The notes under the pieces are model-generated. The model ran no database searches. It was not told the DNA's origin and worked only from the letters and a program-made list of their open reading frames with translations. The translations under genes were made by a program, and so were the position numbers. Of a stretch of DNA of 6,503 nt, positions 1-5,762 are shown piece after piece (the first letter of the stretch is position 1; the number at the start of each line of letters is the position of its first letter). The stretch comes from CAYGJN01 sp964350135 (lineage in GTDB: Bacteria; Bdellovibrionota; Bacteriovoracia; Bacteriovoracales; Bacteriovoracaceae): assembly GCA_964350135.1 (NCBI GenBank), contig CAYGJN010000126.1, forward strand, positions 1 to 6,503, given 5' to 3'.

Positions 1-73
1 TAGGCACAATCATTTCTTCCAACACTTCAGTGATAATACTATCTTCCCGAAAATGACCAACAAGCTTAATCAT
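1..73 (-). CDS. Partial CDS, N-terminus of unknown protein (runs off left edge)
   Basis: An ATG at 73-71 on the minus strand opens a frame that stays open for 24 codons to the window edge. The protein begins MIKLVGHFRED and continues with an acidic, helix-like stretch (EVLEEM). It starts 16 bases after the stop codon of the exported protein gene upstream on the same strand, which suits a co-transcribed second gene. The Shine-Dalgarno site is weak: GAAAGA about 5 bases before the ATG. There is too little sequence to recognise a family. The call rests on spacing, strand and an open frame, so a chance reading frame cannot be excluded. Confidence 0.45.
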   Translation of the reverse strand, partial: MIKLVGHFREDSIITEVLEEMIVP

Positions 74-89
74 AAGAATCTTTCGAAAA

Positions 90-605
90 CTATATTTTAC
101 AGTTTAAAGTTGTTACATGTTTTGAGTTTTTGGCTTTCCCTGCTTTAATATAAGTCGTTTGAACCGCTGAGTAACTTGATGTTGAAAGTTTTTTTATCTT
201 TAAACTATAATCAAGCTTAACACTTTCGGCAAAAATCTTACCCTTTAAGCTCAACGTATCTTTTTCATAACGACCGGTTGATGCAAGATAGTTTTTACTG
301 AAAATCTTAAGTTGGTACCTTTTTGTTCTCGCATCGTAGCCCAAATAGCTAGTACTTGTTTCAATACCTTTAGAATCAATATTTTTTCCTATTATCCAGT
401 TCTCTTGTAAAACAGATTCATATACAACCTTAGACTTTCTAGGTGCTCTTTTTTTCTTATCTTTTGTTTTGGCAGCAGTTTTATTTTGTGTTTCACAACT
501 CCAAGTACCCAAAAGCCAATCAAGCTTGGAAAGTTCAACAGATTTTGCTTGGACAATTTGAGAACTCAAGAAAAGAAAGAAGCTTAAAAAAATAGATGTT
601 TTCAT
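90..605 (-). CDS. Exported lipocalin/DUF1579-like small protein, function unknown
   Basis: This 171-residue protein starts with a clear Sec signal peptide: K2, a hydrophobic core at residues 4-17, and likely cleavage after A20 (VQA-KS). The mature protein is therefore probably periplasmic or secreted. It begins with LDWLLGTWSCE (residues 28-38), the W-x-x-G-x-W start typical of lipocalin-like beta-barrels such as DUF1579-type proteins. YLGYDARTKRY (about residues 87-97) also fits that type. A lysine/arginine-rich insert lies at residues 46-58. C37 and C169 are the only cysteines in the mature part and could form a disulfide between the ends. I chose the ATG at 605 and not the in-frame one at 686, because it gives the signal peptide directly and is preceded by GAGGGG at 615-610. 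The longer start would put 27 residues ahead of the signal peptide. The fold is inferred from motifs only and no ligand can be named. Confidence 0.75.
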   Translation of the reverse strand: MKTSIFLSFFLFLSSQIVQAKSVELSKLDWLLGTWSCETQNKTAAKTKDKKKRAPRKSKVVYESVLQENWIIGKNIDSKGIETSTSYLGYDARTKRYQLKIFSKNYLASTGRYEKDTLSLKGKIFAESVKLDYSLKIKKLSTSSYSAVQTTYIKAGKAKNSKHVTTLNCKI

Positions 606-739
606 ATTTCCCCTCAATATACTTTTAATAGATGAACATATCATATGACATTTATAAATATATAAAAAAGATACCTTATCACTCAAGTAAATACCCTGTT
701 TTTCTTACATTAAAACTACATTATACCGATACGAAACCG
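606..739. promoter_or_regulatory. Divergent intergenic region, presumably two promoters
   Basis: This 134-bp, very AT-rich gap separates two genes transcribed away from each other, so both promoters should lie here or inside the gene starts. I see several AT-rich -10-like strings, such as TATATT near the minus-strand gene and TTATAC at 721-726 near the plus-strand gene. None has a convincing -35 partner at 16-18 bases. I find no clear operator palindrome. Confidence 0.35.
610..615 (-). promoter_or_regulatory. Ribosome binding site deciding the start of the exported small protein
   Basis: GAGGGG on the minus strand lies 4 bases before the ATG at 605. It supports this start over the in-frame ATG at 686, which lies before the signal peptide. 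Confidence 0.6.
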
Positions 740-2215
740 ATGAAACATATTGGATTTTTAACCATATTTTTATACTACCACGCTCTTTTTGCTAGCACTC
801 TTTATGTGACAGATCTTGAAGGGAGAAGGGGCAATATAGATGCTTTGATTGAAAGAGGCAGCCTTGTTATTAAGGACAATGAACTTGATTTTACTGGTCC
901 AGAATCAAAATTAGTTTTTGGTGGTGATCTTGTTGATAGAGGACCAGACTCAATAAAGCTTAGGAAATGGCTTGTAAGTTTAAAGGAGAAGTATCCATCA
1001 CGAGTGACTCTTCTTTGGGGAAATCGTGATTTAAATAAACTGTCTCTGGCACAAACTCTTCTGTCATTTAAAAATACGACGCCAAATTCTTTTAATAATT
1101 GGGTTCTTGATAAAGCTAAGCAGTCAGGACATAGCATACCAATTAAAAAAAGTGACTTAGATAATTTTCTTGCAACAAGAAATACTGAAGCAAATAGAAT
1201 TTTGTGGTGGAGTGAAAATCGTGGTATTCCAAAAATCCTAGAATTACATAAGATAGAGCTTGAAGAACTTAGTGGTAAAAAAGTTACCTTAGATGAAGCT
1301 GCTGCTGATCTTGCAAAATCTCTAGACCCCAAAAATGGTGATTTTTTCCATTATTTATCTTTAGGACAATTAGGAAAAATTGATAATAACACTCTCTATG
1401 TTCATGGTGGCGTAAGTGCAGAAAACTATAGAGTCATCCCTGGTGAAACGAGTAGGGCCACAACTGCCCAAGAGTGGATCTCAAAATTAAATAATTGGGG
1501 AGCAAAACAACTACAAAAATTTAAAGATGATCTTCAAACAGACAAGCCTATTACATCATCAAAACTACTGCGCTATGGGGATGCAACCTGGGATGCTTCA
1601 GTCAATAAAGCAATACCAACAGGTGAAAGTGTTATCTATCCTTATCGAGTTAAAGAAAATGGAAATTTTAGATTACCTCCAGGCCATGTTGTGGAATGGC
1701 TTAAAAATTCAAATATTCAAACTGTTGTTGTAGGGCATTCACCTGCCGGAAATATTCCAATACCGTTAAAGGATAAAGGGTTTCTTTATATGCATGCTGA
1801 TACTTCCCGTTCTATCAGCGGAGTCTACACTACAGTAGAAATTGAATACGGAACAATTAAGGTCCAAGGTAGTACGGGAAATGGCACACAGCTTTCTTAT
1901 ACAGTTAGCCCTAGTAGTAGTTCCTCTATTGGCCTTCTTAAAAAAAATCATATTATTGTTGGTGAAACCAAAAACGGTAAATCAGTTCTATTCAGATATT
2001 ATGATGGCCATCAAATCGATGAACAAATTATTCCAAGTAATCTAATTTCAAAAGAATCTCTCAGGGCACCTAAGAGTGAAGCAAGTAAAACTCTAAAAGT
2101 TTATGAGCCCTTTGAATTTACTCAAGCTTTAGCGCGAATTTCAAATTCAGAACATCCTTGTGGTAAAGCTCTTAAGAGACTTTTAAATGCTCTCACTACT
2201 AATCCGTCACTTTAA
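740..2215 (+). CDS. Exported PPP-like metallophosphoesterase with altered metal/catalytic motifs
   Basis: This 491-residue protein has a signal peptide (hydrophobic residues 4-18, likely cut after A18 in ALFA-S), so it should act in the periplasm or outside the cell. It carries the ordered motifs of calcineurin-like/PPP phosphoesterases: D25-L-E27-G28, GGDLVDRG (61-68), WGNRD (93-97), VHGG (221-224) and VGHS (331-334), followed by MHADTS (351-356). Such enzymes use a two-metal centre to hydrolyse phosphoesters. Two positions differ from the standard PPP motifs: the histidine of GDxHG is E27 and the histidine of GNHE is R96. The protein also has a long insert between GNRD and HGG and about 135 residues after the last motif. 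The ATG at 740 was chosen because it starts the signal peptide; the frame is open back to an ATG at 632, which would add 36 residues in front. No good Shine-Dalgarno is visible. The substrate is unknown, and whether the enzyme is active cannot be judged from sequence. Confidence 0.85.
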   Translation: MKHIGFLTIFLYYHALFASTLYVTDLEGRRGNIDALIERGSLVIKDNELDFTGPESKLVFGGDLVDRGPDSIKLRKWLVSLKEKYPSRVTLLWGNRDLNKLSLAQTLLSFKNTTPNSFNNWVLDKAKQSGHSIPIKKSDLDNFLATRNTEANRILWWSENRGIPKILELHKIELEELSGKKVTLDEAAADLAKSLDPKNGDFFHYLSLGQLGKIDNNTLYVHGGVSAENYRVIPGETSRATTAQEWISKLNNWGAKQLQKFKDDLQTDKPITSSKLLRYGDATWDASVNKAIPTGESVIYPYRVKENGNFRLPPGHVVEWLKNSNIQTVVVGHSPAGNIPIPLKDKGFLYMHADTSRSISGVYTTVEIEYGTIKVQGSTGNGTQLSYTVSPSSSSSIGLLKKNHIIVGETKNGKSVLFRYYDGHQIDEQIIPSNLISKESLRAPKSEASKTLKVYEPFEFTQALARISNSEHPCGKALKRLLNALTTNPSL

Positions 2216-2257
2216 TGAAGTTTTGACATAGGGAGATTAAAAATCTATCCAGGAAAA

Positions 2258-2285
2258 TGGTCGGAGCGATAGGATTCGAACCTTT
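2258..2285 (-). pseudogene. tRNA-Pro 3'-end remnant (T-arm, acceptor strand and CCA only)
   Basis: Read on the minus strand, the bases fall into tRNA order. There is a T-stem 5' strand AAAGG (2285-2281), T-loop TTCGAAT (2280-2274), T-stem 3' strand CCTAT (2273-2269), acceptor 3' strand CGCTCCG (2268-2262), discriminator A (2261) and encoded CCA (2260-2258). G72 with A73 fits tRNA-Pro, whose first pair is C1-G72. No matching 5' acceptor strand (CGGAGCG on the minus strand) occurs in the following bases, and no D-arm or normal anticodon arm can be placed. The T-stem also has an A-A mismatch. It is therefore a fragment and not a working tRNA gene. Confidence 0.65.
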
Positions 2286-2292
2286 CCGCCCA

Positions 2293-2325
2293 TGCGTTGC
2301 AGGCGCTAACGCTTCTGCAAACGCA
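2293..2325. repeat. Hairpin 1 in the element core
   Basis: TGCGTT (2293-2298) pairs with AACGCA (2320-2325). After a bulged A2319, GCAG (2299-2302) pairs with CTGC (2315-2318). Inside, GCG (2303-2305) can pair with CGC (2310-2312) around the tetraloop CTAA, leaving two bulged T. This makes about 13 base pairs. There is no T-run after it on either strand, so it does not look like a simple terminator. Confidence 0.6.
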
Positions 2326-2335
2326 CAACGGTAAA

Positions 2336-2376
2336 GCGACCGTCAAAATGCTTCTCAAGCATTTTGAGCGTGTCGC
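2336..2376. repeat. Hairpin 2 in the element core (18 bp, two single-base bulges)
   Basis: A perfect 11-bp stem pairs 2343-2353 with 2357-2367 around the loop CTC (2354-2356). It is extended by CG (2341-2342) with CG (2369-2370) and by GCGAC (2336-2340) with GTCGC (2372-2376), with G2368 and T2371 bulged. CGGT (2329-2332) could instead pair with ACCG (2339-2342), which would compete with the outer stem. The inner stem has an A-run on one side and a T-run on the other, so weak two-way termination between the convergent genes is possible. Confidence 0.6.
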
Positions 2377-2409
2377 ACCCCCAAGGAGGCCGTAGGTTCG
2401 ACCATTTTC

Positions 2410-2555
2410 ATACCAAAAATCTTCCCTGCGAAATCATCATTCATACCGACGAATGGGTCTTAGTAAAGCGCTTTGATGGTGTAGAGGAAGCATGGCCATT
2501 AGAGAAAGGGGCGAAGGATCACTTTCTTATTAATTTTCATAGGCCATTTATTTAG
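2410..2555 (+). pseudogene. Possible 3' remnant of an unrecognised protein gene
   Basis: Directly after the inverted-repeat element, a plus-strand frame runs open for 48 residues to a TAG at 2553-2555. It has protein-like content with motifs such as HTDEWVLVKRFDG and EAWPLEKG. The frame continues back through the right arm of the element to a TTG at 2364, but that part is made of tRNA-like and hairpin sequence and looks like chance. The stretch has no start codon with a usable Shine-Dalgarno. The purine run AAGGAGG at 2383-2389 has no ATG, GTG or TTG at proper distance behind it. It may be the end of a gene whose front was lost when the element arrived. I do not recognise the family, and it may simply be non-coding. 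Confidence 0.3.
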
Positions 2556-2575
2556 CACGGCACTAATGGAAACCC

Positions 2576-3649
2576 TTAAAGATTAACGGGCCGGCGGAGC
2601 ACGGGCGCAAGTTTTTGACGCCGCGTCGTCTCATATCCCGTGACACGAAAAAGCATGCCATTGGTATTTATTTCTGGGGTCATGATTTTTAAATCTAAGA
2701 ATTTCTCAGCACTATGGCAAAATAAGAAAATTTCCCCTGCCAATATTTTGTTGTTCTTATAAAGGTACTTCAGCATCACCTTTAAACATTCTGCCTTGTC
2801 TATTTCGTCATCAAGATAGAAGGAAGTCATGTAAACCCAAGGGAGTTTTTCTTCGTAATCGTGGGAGAAGATCTTATTGGCAAGTTTTAGGCACATGCGT
2901 AGGTAATTGTTTTTGACCTCGACTTTTAGGCTTCTGCTTACTGGTCTTGCCAGAGAGAAGCTGCCAACAGTTTTGCCATTTTGATGAATAAGGAAGTATT
3001 GGTCTTTATCAGTGGTGTTATGAGAAAAGGCAGAGATTTTTTTCTTTTCTTTCTCATAGGCTTGGTCTCGCCCCTCTACAATGCTCACTCCCTTTAGCTT
3101 CGATGAAATGAAAGAAAAAGTGGGAAGGACTAGTAATGTTCGAGAGGTGTATTCATAAACAGGATGATAGAAGAGATCACTTTTATTCTTAGTTAAGGCA
3201 TTAATAGCTTTTTGATTATCCTTGAGAACTACCGTAAAACAATCGCCATCAATCTCTTTTATGAGGTTGGCGTAGGTCTTACGAAAATTTATGCGTACTT
3301 TAATACCGGCTTTCTTAGAGACTCTTAGATCACTATTATAGTAAATATTCTTAGGTTCTCCATATTCGTTAATGGTCATCTCATTAATCACGGCTAAGAA
3401 TTGGTTCTTTGCTTCTGTGATGATGGCAGGGACTTGTTGTGATTCTAAGAAGGACTCAATAAGATCAGGTCTTCGCGAGTATTTGATATTGACGTCCTTT
3501 TTTAATTCCATCATTTCTTCTTCAATGACTTTGTGAAGAGAATCGTATTCCAACTCATTCGCTACGTGAAAGTGAGAGTCTTCAGAGAGGTACTCTGCGA
3601 TCTTAGCGGAGTGATCTATGAACTTCTGTGATCTTTTTAAAGATTCCAT
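2576..3649 (-). CDS. Unknown protein with GNAT-like C-terminal half, last gene of lipid operon
   Basis: This 357-residue soluble protein is not recognised by family. The N-terminal part (about 1-60) is charged and probably helical. Residues 61-200 are a mixed region that may be a second, diverged domain. Residues 217-340 resemble a GNAT acyl/acetyltransferase: strand YFLIHQNGKTVGSFSLA (218-234), a helix around 247-262, strand WVYMTSFYLD (271-280), a helix 285-299, strand EIFLFCHS (306-313) and a final strand MLFRVTGYE (332-340). A tandem-GNAT or FeeM-like N-acyl transferase is one possible reading, unproven. The start at 3649 lies inside the preceding gene (47-base overlap). It is supported by AAGGAG at 3664-3659, so translation is probably coupled. 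Its place after a desaturase and an acyltransferase suggests a role in the same lipid modification. The C-terminus is basic. Confidence 0.8.
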   Translation of the reverse strand: MESLKRSQKFIDHSAKIAEYLSEDSHFHVANELEYDSLHKVIEEEMMELKKDVNIKYSRRPDLIESFLESQQVPAIITEAKNQFLAVINEMTINEYGEPKNIYYNSDLRVSKKAGIKVRINFRKTYANLIKEIDGDCFTVVLKDNQKAINALTKNKSDLFYHPVYEYTSRTLLVLPTFSFISSKLKGVSIVEGRDQAYEKEKKKISAFSHNTTDKDQYFLIHQNGKTVGSFSLARPVSRSLKVEVKNNYLRMCLKLANKIFSHDYEEKLPWVYMTSFYLDDEIDKAECLKVMLKYLYKNNKILAGEIFLFCHSAEKFLDLKIMTPEINTNGMLFRVTGYETTRRQKLAPVLRRPVNL

Positions 3650-4565
3650 CAGTATCCACTCCTTCTAGGCTTTTGTGGAAGGCCATAGTGAGAATTTGTT
3701 CATTATTGTGTCTGTAGATAACCACACCAACGGGACGGTGCCATCTAACTGGCGCCAAGATCGTAAGCTCATCAAGCTCTTTTGATTGGCCCAGATCACC
3801 AAGGTTAGAAATGACTCCCATCCAAATGGTGTCACTTTTCAGTACATTTTTTTTGGTAAGATAGAGTATGGCCTTCTTTCCTAATTTCAGTCCAATTCTC
3901 GAGAGATAGTAAAAGCCCCAGTGCTCTCCGATCTTTAGCTTTTGCGTTAATTTTTGATGAAGACTTTGGACACTGTCAGTTTCGGATACTTCAAGTCCAA
4001 AGTAGCTGGCTTGAAGCCCATCGGTGTCTCTTAATCTCACGGGAACCATCCAGCGAGAAGAGCTATTGTGGGTTAGGGTTTTCATTAGAATCTGGCAAGC
4101 CGCTTTTGAAAAGAGCGCCGTATCTGAATATCTTTGAGAGCTTTTTGGAAAGCTCATTCTTATGTAGTGATAGTCTGTAGAGTTTTTCAAATGAGTTTCA
4201 TTATTTTGGTTTTTAAATTGATGATTTTCCTTAGGAGAAGAGCGAATGGCCGAAAGTATAGATTTAAAAATATTCCTTGCCGGTCGAAACTTAAATTCAG
4301 GAAGATTGAGAGAAAACTCTTGTTCATGGGCCAAGACCTTTAAGGCCGAGTATCCATCGTGGAGAGCATGAGGAGTTTGGAACCATCTGGTCTGCTCGTC
4401 ACTTTGTTTTTTAAGTCCTATGTGAATATTTAACTCTTGGCCCAACTCTTCCATCGCTGAAAAGTATAGGCCTTCTTTATAAGACGGGTGCCAGATATCT
4501 TCTTTATATTTAAGATAATTTTGCTGATCAAAAATTTGAGGGTCATTAACTTGCAAGGAGGACAT
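3603..4565 (-). CDS. Condensation/CoA-dependent acyltransferase-fold protein
   Basis: This 320-residue protein carries H66-ALH-D70-G71, which matches the HxxxDG active-site motif of the condensation, wax ester synthase and chloramphenicol acetyltransferase superfamily. In that group the histidine activates an acceptor hydroxyl or amine and the acyl group comes from a thioester. Further agreement is MVPVRLRD (173-180), like the VPVxLR strand of wax-ester-synthase-like proteins, and VISNLGDLG (251-259), which falls where these families have a conserved SN(x)G stretch. At 320 residues it is shorter than the usual 430-470, mainly through a reduced middle region. No signal peptide or membrane segment is visible, so it is probably cytosolic or peripheral. 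It overlaps the desaturase gene by 20 bases and has a weak Shine-Dalgarno (AAAGAG/GAGA). A role in transferring the desaturated acyl chain is inferred from context. Confidence 0.72.
   Translation of the reverse strand: MSSLQVNDPQIFDQQNYLKYKEDIWHPSYKEGLYFSAMEELGQELNIHIGLKKQSDEQTRWFQTPHALHDGYSALKVLAHEQEFSLNLPEFKFRPARNIFKSILSAIRSSPKENHQFKNQNNETHLKNSTDYHYIRMSFPKSSQRYSDTALFSKAACQILMKTLTHNSSSRWMVPVRLRDTDGLQASYFGLEVSETDSVQSLHQKLTQKLKIGEHWGFYYLSRIGLKLGKKAILYLTKKNVLKSDTIWMGVISNLGDLGQSKELDELTILAPVRWHRPVGVVIYRHNNEQILTMAFHKSLEGVDTDGIFKKITEVHRSLR
3659..3664 (-). promoter_or_regulatory. Strong internal ribosome binding site inside the upstream gene
   Basis: AAGGAG on the minus strand is placed 9 bases before the ATG at 3649. 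It lies within the coding sequence of the acyltransferase gene and fixes the start of the 357-residue protein despite the 47-base overlap. Confidence 0.75.
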
Positions 4566-5583
4566 TATTCTTTCTCTCTTTCATGCAATATTTTAATAGA
4601 CTAAAGAAACTTGGGTAAACAGATTTTCGATAAATATGATCGGCAGGGAGCTCCTTCATAAGTAATCTGTGGGCCGCTCCAAGACGGTAGTAAGGAATTT
4701 CTGGAAAGAGGTGATGAAGGGCATGGTAGTTGAGACCGTTCACAAAAATAATAGAGGTAAGGAAGCCACTTTCTACAGTTGTTTTATCAAGAATATGCTG
4801 GTCTTTATTAAGTGGCTTAAGAGACTCATTGGTATAGAGGTGATTAAAAAGGGCACGATACATATTGAGGATCGAGCCCAAAGCAAAGCCAATATAGAAG
4901 TAGATGATAAAGCGCAGGGGTAAAATGCCTGTCATAATAAGAGCAATCGTCGCAATCTTATAAAGAGCACACATGAGATCGTTAAATTTCATGACTTTGA
5001 GCTCAATTTCTTTGTTTTTAATTTTTCTTTTGAAGTTCACATCGAAAACCAAAGTGGACATCCGCTCGTACACATAGATTTGATATTTTTCAGGCATGAA
5101 GGGCAGAAAAAGCGGCATCACTCCAAAGCGAATAATTTGGAAAATAGGTAGAAGAAAAGCAGAGATGATGGGTCCGATAAGGGTTTTGTTATTGTATTCG
5201 GGGATGAACTTGTACTCTGGATCCCTCTTGGTGGCGTAAGTGGCTTTTCCATGATGATAAAGGTGGCCATCAAAAATGTAGACTGGATAGCTTGTAAACC
5301 AGCCAAAGAACAGATTATAGGCCAATCGATAGCCGGGAACTTTCTTAGAGACATGAACCACTTCGTGAATCAGCATGGTTCCTCTATAGAGGAAGAAAAC
5401 GGAGATAAAAAAAGTAAGAAGGTTGGGCCTAAAGCAGGTGTAGATGAATAGCGGCCATGAAAGGATTAGGTTCAGAAGGAAATCTCCCCAAATCATTCTC
5501 TTATCAATCGAATGAAAGGGGGCGAGCAAGGACTTTAAATCGTCCTTATCCTTTACTCTCAAAGCTTGAGTCATGTCATTCAT
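4546..5583 (-). CDS. Membrane fatty acid desaturase family protein
   Basis: This 345-residue integral membrane protein has the three histidine boxes of the FA-desaturase superfamily: HEVVH (73-77, HxxxH), HLYHH (107-111, HxxHH) and HALHH (287-291, HxxHH). These ligate the di-iron centre that inserts a double bond, or less often a hydroxyl, into an acyl chain using O2 and electrons from a redox partner. No fused ferredoxin or cytochrome b5 domain is present. Hydrophobic segments lie at about 36-50, 55-72, 134-163 and 205-237. Length is normal for the family. The ATG at 5583 is preceded by AGGA at a 6-base distance; M4 is a less likely alternative. It is the first gene of a tight three-gene operon whose next member is an acyltransferase. 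The exact substrate and position of attack cannot be read from the sequence, and hydroxylase or ketolase activity is possible. Confidence 0.9.
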   Translation of the reverse strand: MNDMTQALRVKDKDDLKSLLAPFHSIDKRMIWGDFLLNLILSWPLFIYTCFRPNLLTFFISVFFLYRGTMLIHEVVHVSKKVPGYRLAYNLFFGWFTSYPVYIFDGHLYHHGKATYATKRDPEYKFIPEYNNKTLIGPIISAFLLPIFQIIRFGVMPLFLPFMPEKYQIYVYERMSTLVFDVNFKRKIKNKEIELKVMKFNDLMCALYKIATIALIMTGILPLRFIIYFYIGFALGSILNMYRALFNHLYTNESLKPLNKDQHILDKTTVESGFLTSIIFVNGLNYHALHHLFPEIPYYRLGAAHRLLMKELPADHIYRKSVYPSFFSLLKYCMKERKNNVLLAS

Positions 5584-5762
5584 TTCAAATCCTATTTTCT
5601 AAGTCCTAATAATAAGGGCTAGCAGGAAAATTTACTTGGGAAATTGTAATAATTATGGGGCCGTTCATTCTTATGACGGCTTTTGAAAAGATTACAGCAA
5701 AGCCATATGGGATATTTTCCTATTGTAAACTTAGGGCTATAACCATCAAGAGATTGAGAGAA
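5584..5762. promoter_or_regulatory. Divergent intergenic region between two desaturase-family genes
   Basis: This stretch of about 180 bp must hold the promoter of the minus-strand lipid operon and probably that of the plus-strand desaturase gene. AT-rich candidates include TTTACT (5631-5636) with a poor TATGGG 17 bases later, and TAATAAT around 5647. None is strong enough to call. Short imperfect palindromes (AATTT/AAATT around 5630-5645, CCT/AGG around 5605-5618) are possible regulator sites at most. Shared control of the two directions is plausible from layout alone. Confidence 0.35.

Larger units (their letters stand above)
2253..2409. repeat. Inverted-repeat-bounded element with tRNA-Pro-like 3' termini and hairpin core
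   Basis: This 157-bp element sits between convergent genes. Its ends are inverted repeats in two perfect blocks: GAAAATGG (2253-2260) with CCATTTTC (2402-2409), and TCGAACCT (2276-2283) with AGGTTCGA (2394-2401). In the left arm, 15 bases (2261-2275) separate the blocks; in the right arm they are adjacent. On the minus strand the left arm reads as the complete 3' end of a tRNA, including CCA. The core (2284-2393) contains two strong hairpins and is not obviously coding. I see no transposase. It could be a non-autonomous mobile repeat, a rearranged tRNA remnant or an integration scar. Copies elsewhere in the genome cannot be seen from this window. Confidence 0.6.

Noticed and set aside
802..1332. 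Minus-strand 176-codon open frame within the phosphoesterase gene
   Set aside because: It is antisense to a gene with clear family motifs, is low-complexity and serine-rich, and has no ribosome site.
2231..2250. Rho-independent terminator after the phosphoesterase gene
   Set aside because: The stem is only AGATT/AATCT plus weak pairs and has no following T-run.
2349..2361. Anticodon arm of a tRNA-Glu (loop TTCTCAA, anticodon CTC, inside hairpin 2)
   Set aside because: The loop looks right, but the stem extends far past 5 bp and no D-arm or acceptor stem surrounds it.
2293..2376. Integron attC-like recombination site
   Set aside because: Hairpins and a GCTAAC string are present, but the paired R'' (RYYYAAC) and R' (GTTRRRY) core sites at the outer ends are missing.
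2258..2410. A complete tRNA-Pro gene on the minus strand
   Set aside because: Only the T-arm, acceptor 3' strand and CCA fit. No complementary 5' acceptor strand, D-arm or proline anticodon arm can be placed.
2364..2411. Start of a 63-codon plus-strand gene at TTG 2364
   Set aside because: Its first 16 codons read through hairpin and tRNA-like sequence, and the TTG lies within the stem of hairpin 2 without a ribosome site.
4669..5451. Plus- and minus-strand open frames inside the desaturase gene
   Set aside because: They are shadows of a gene with three His boxes and show no family signal of their own.
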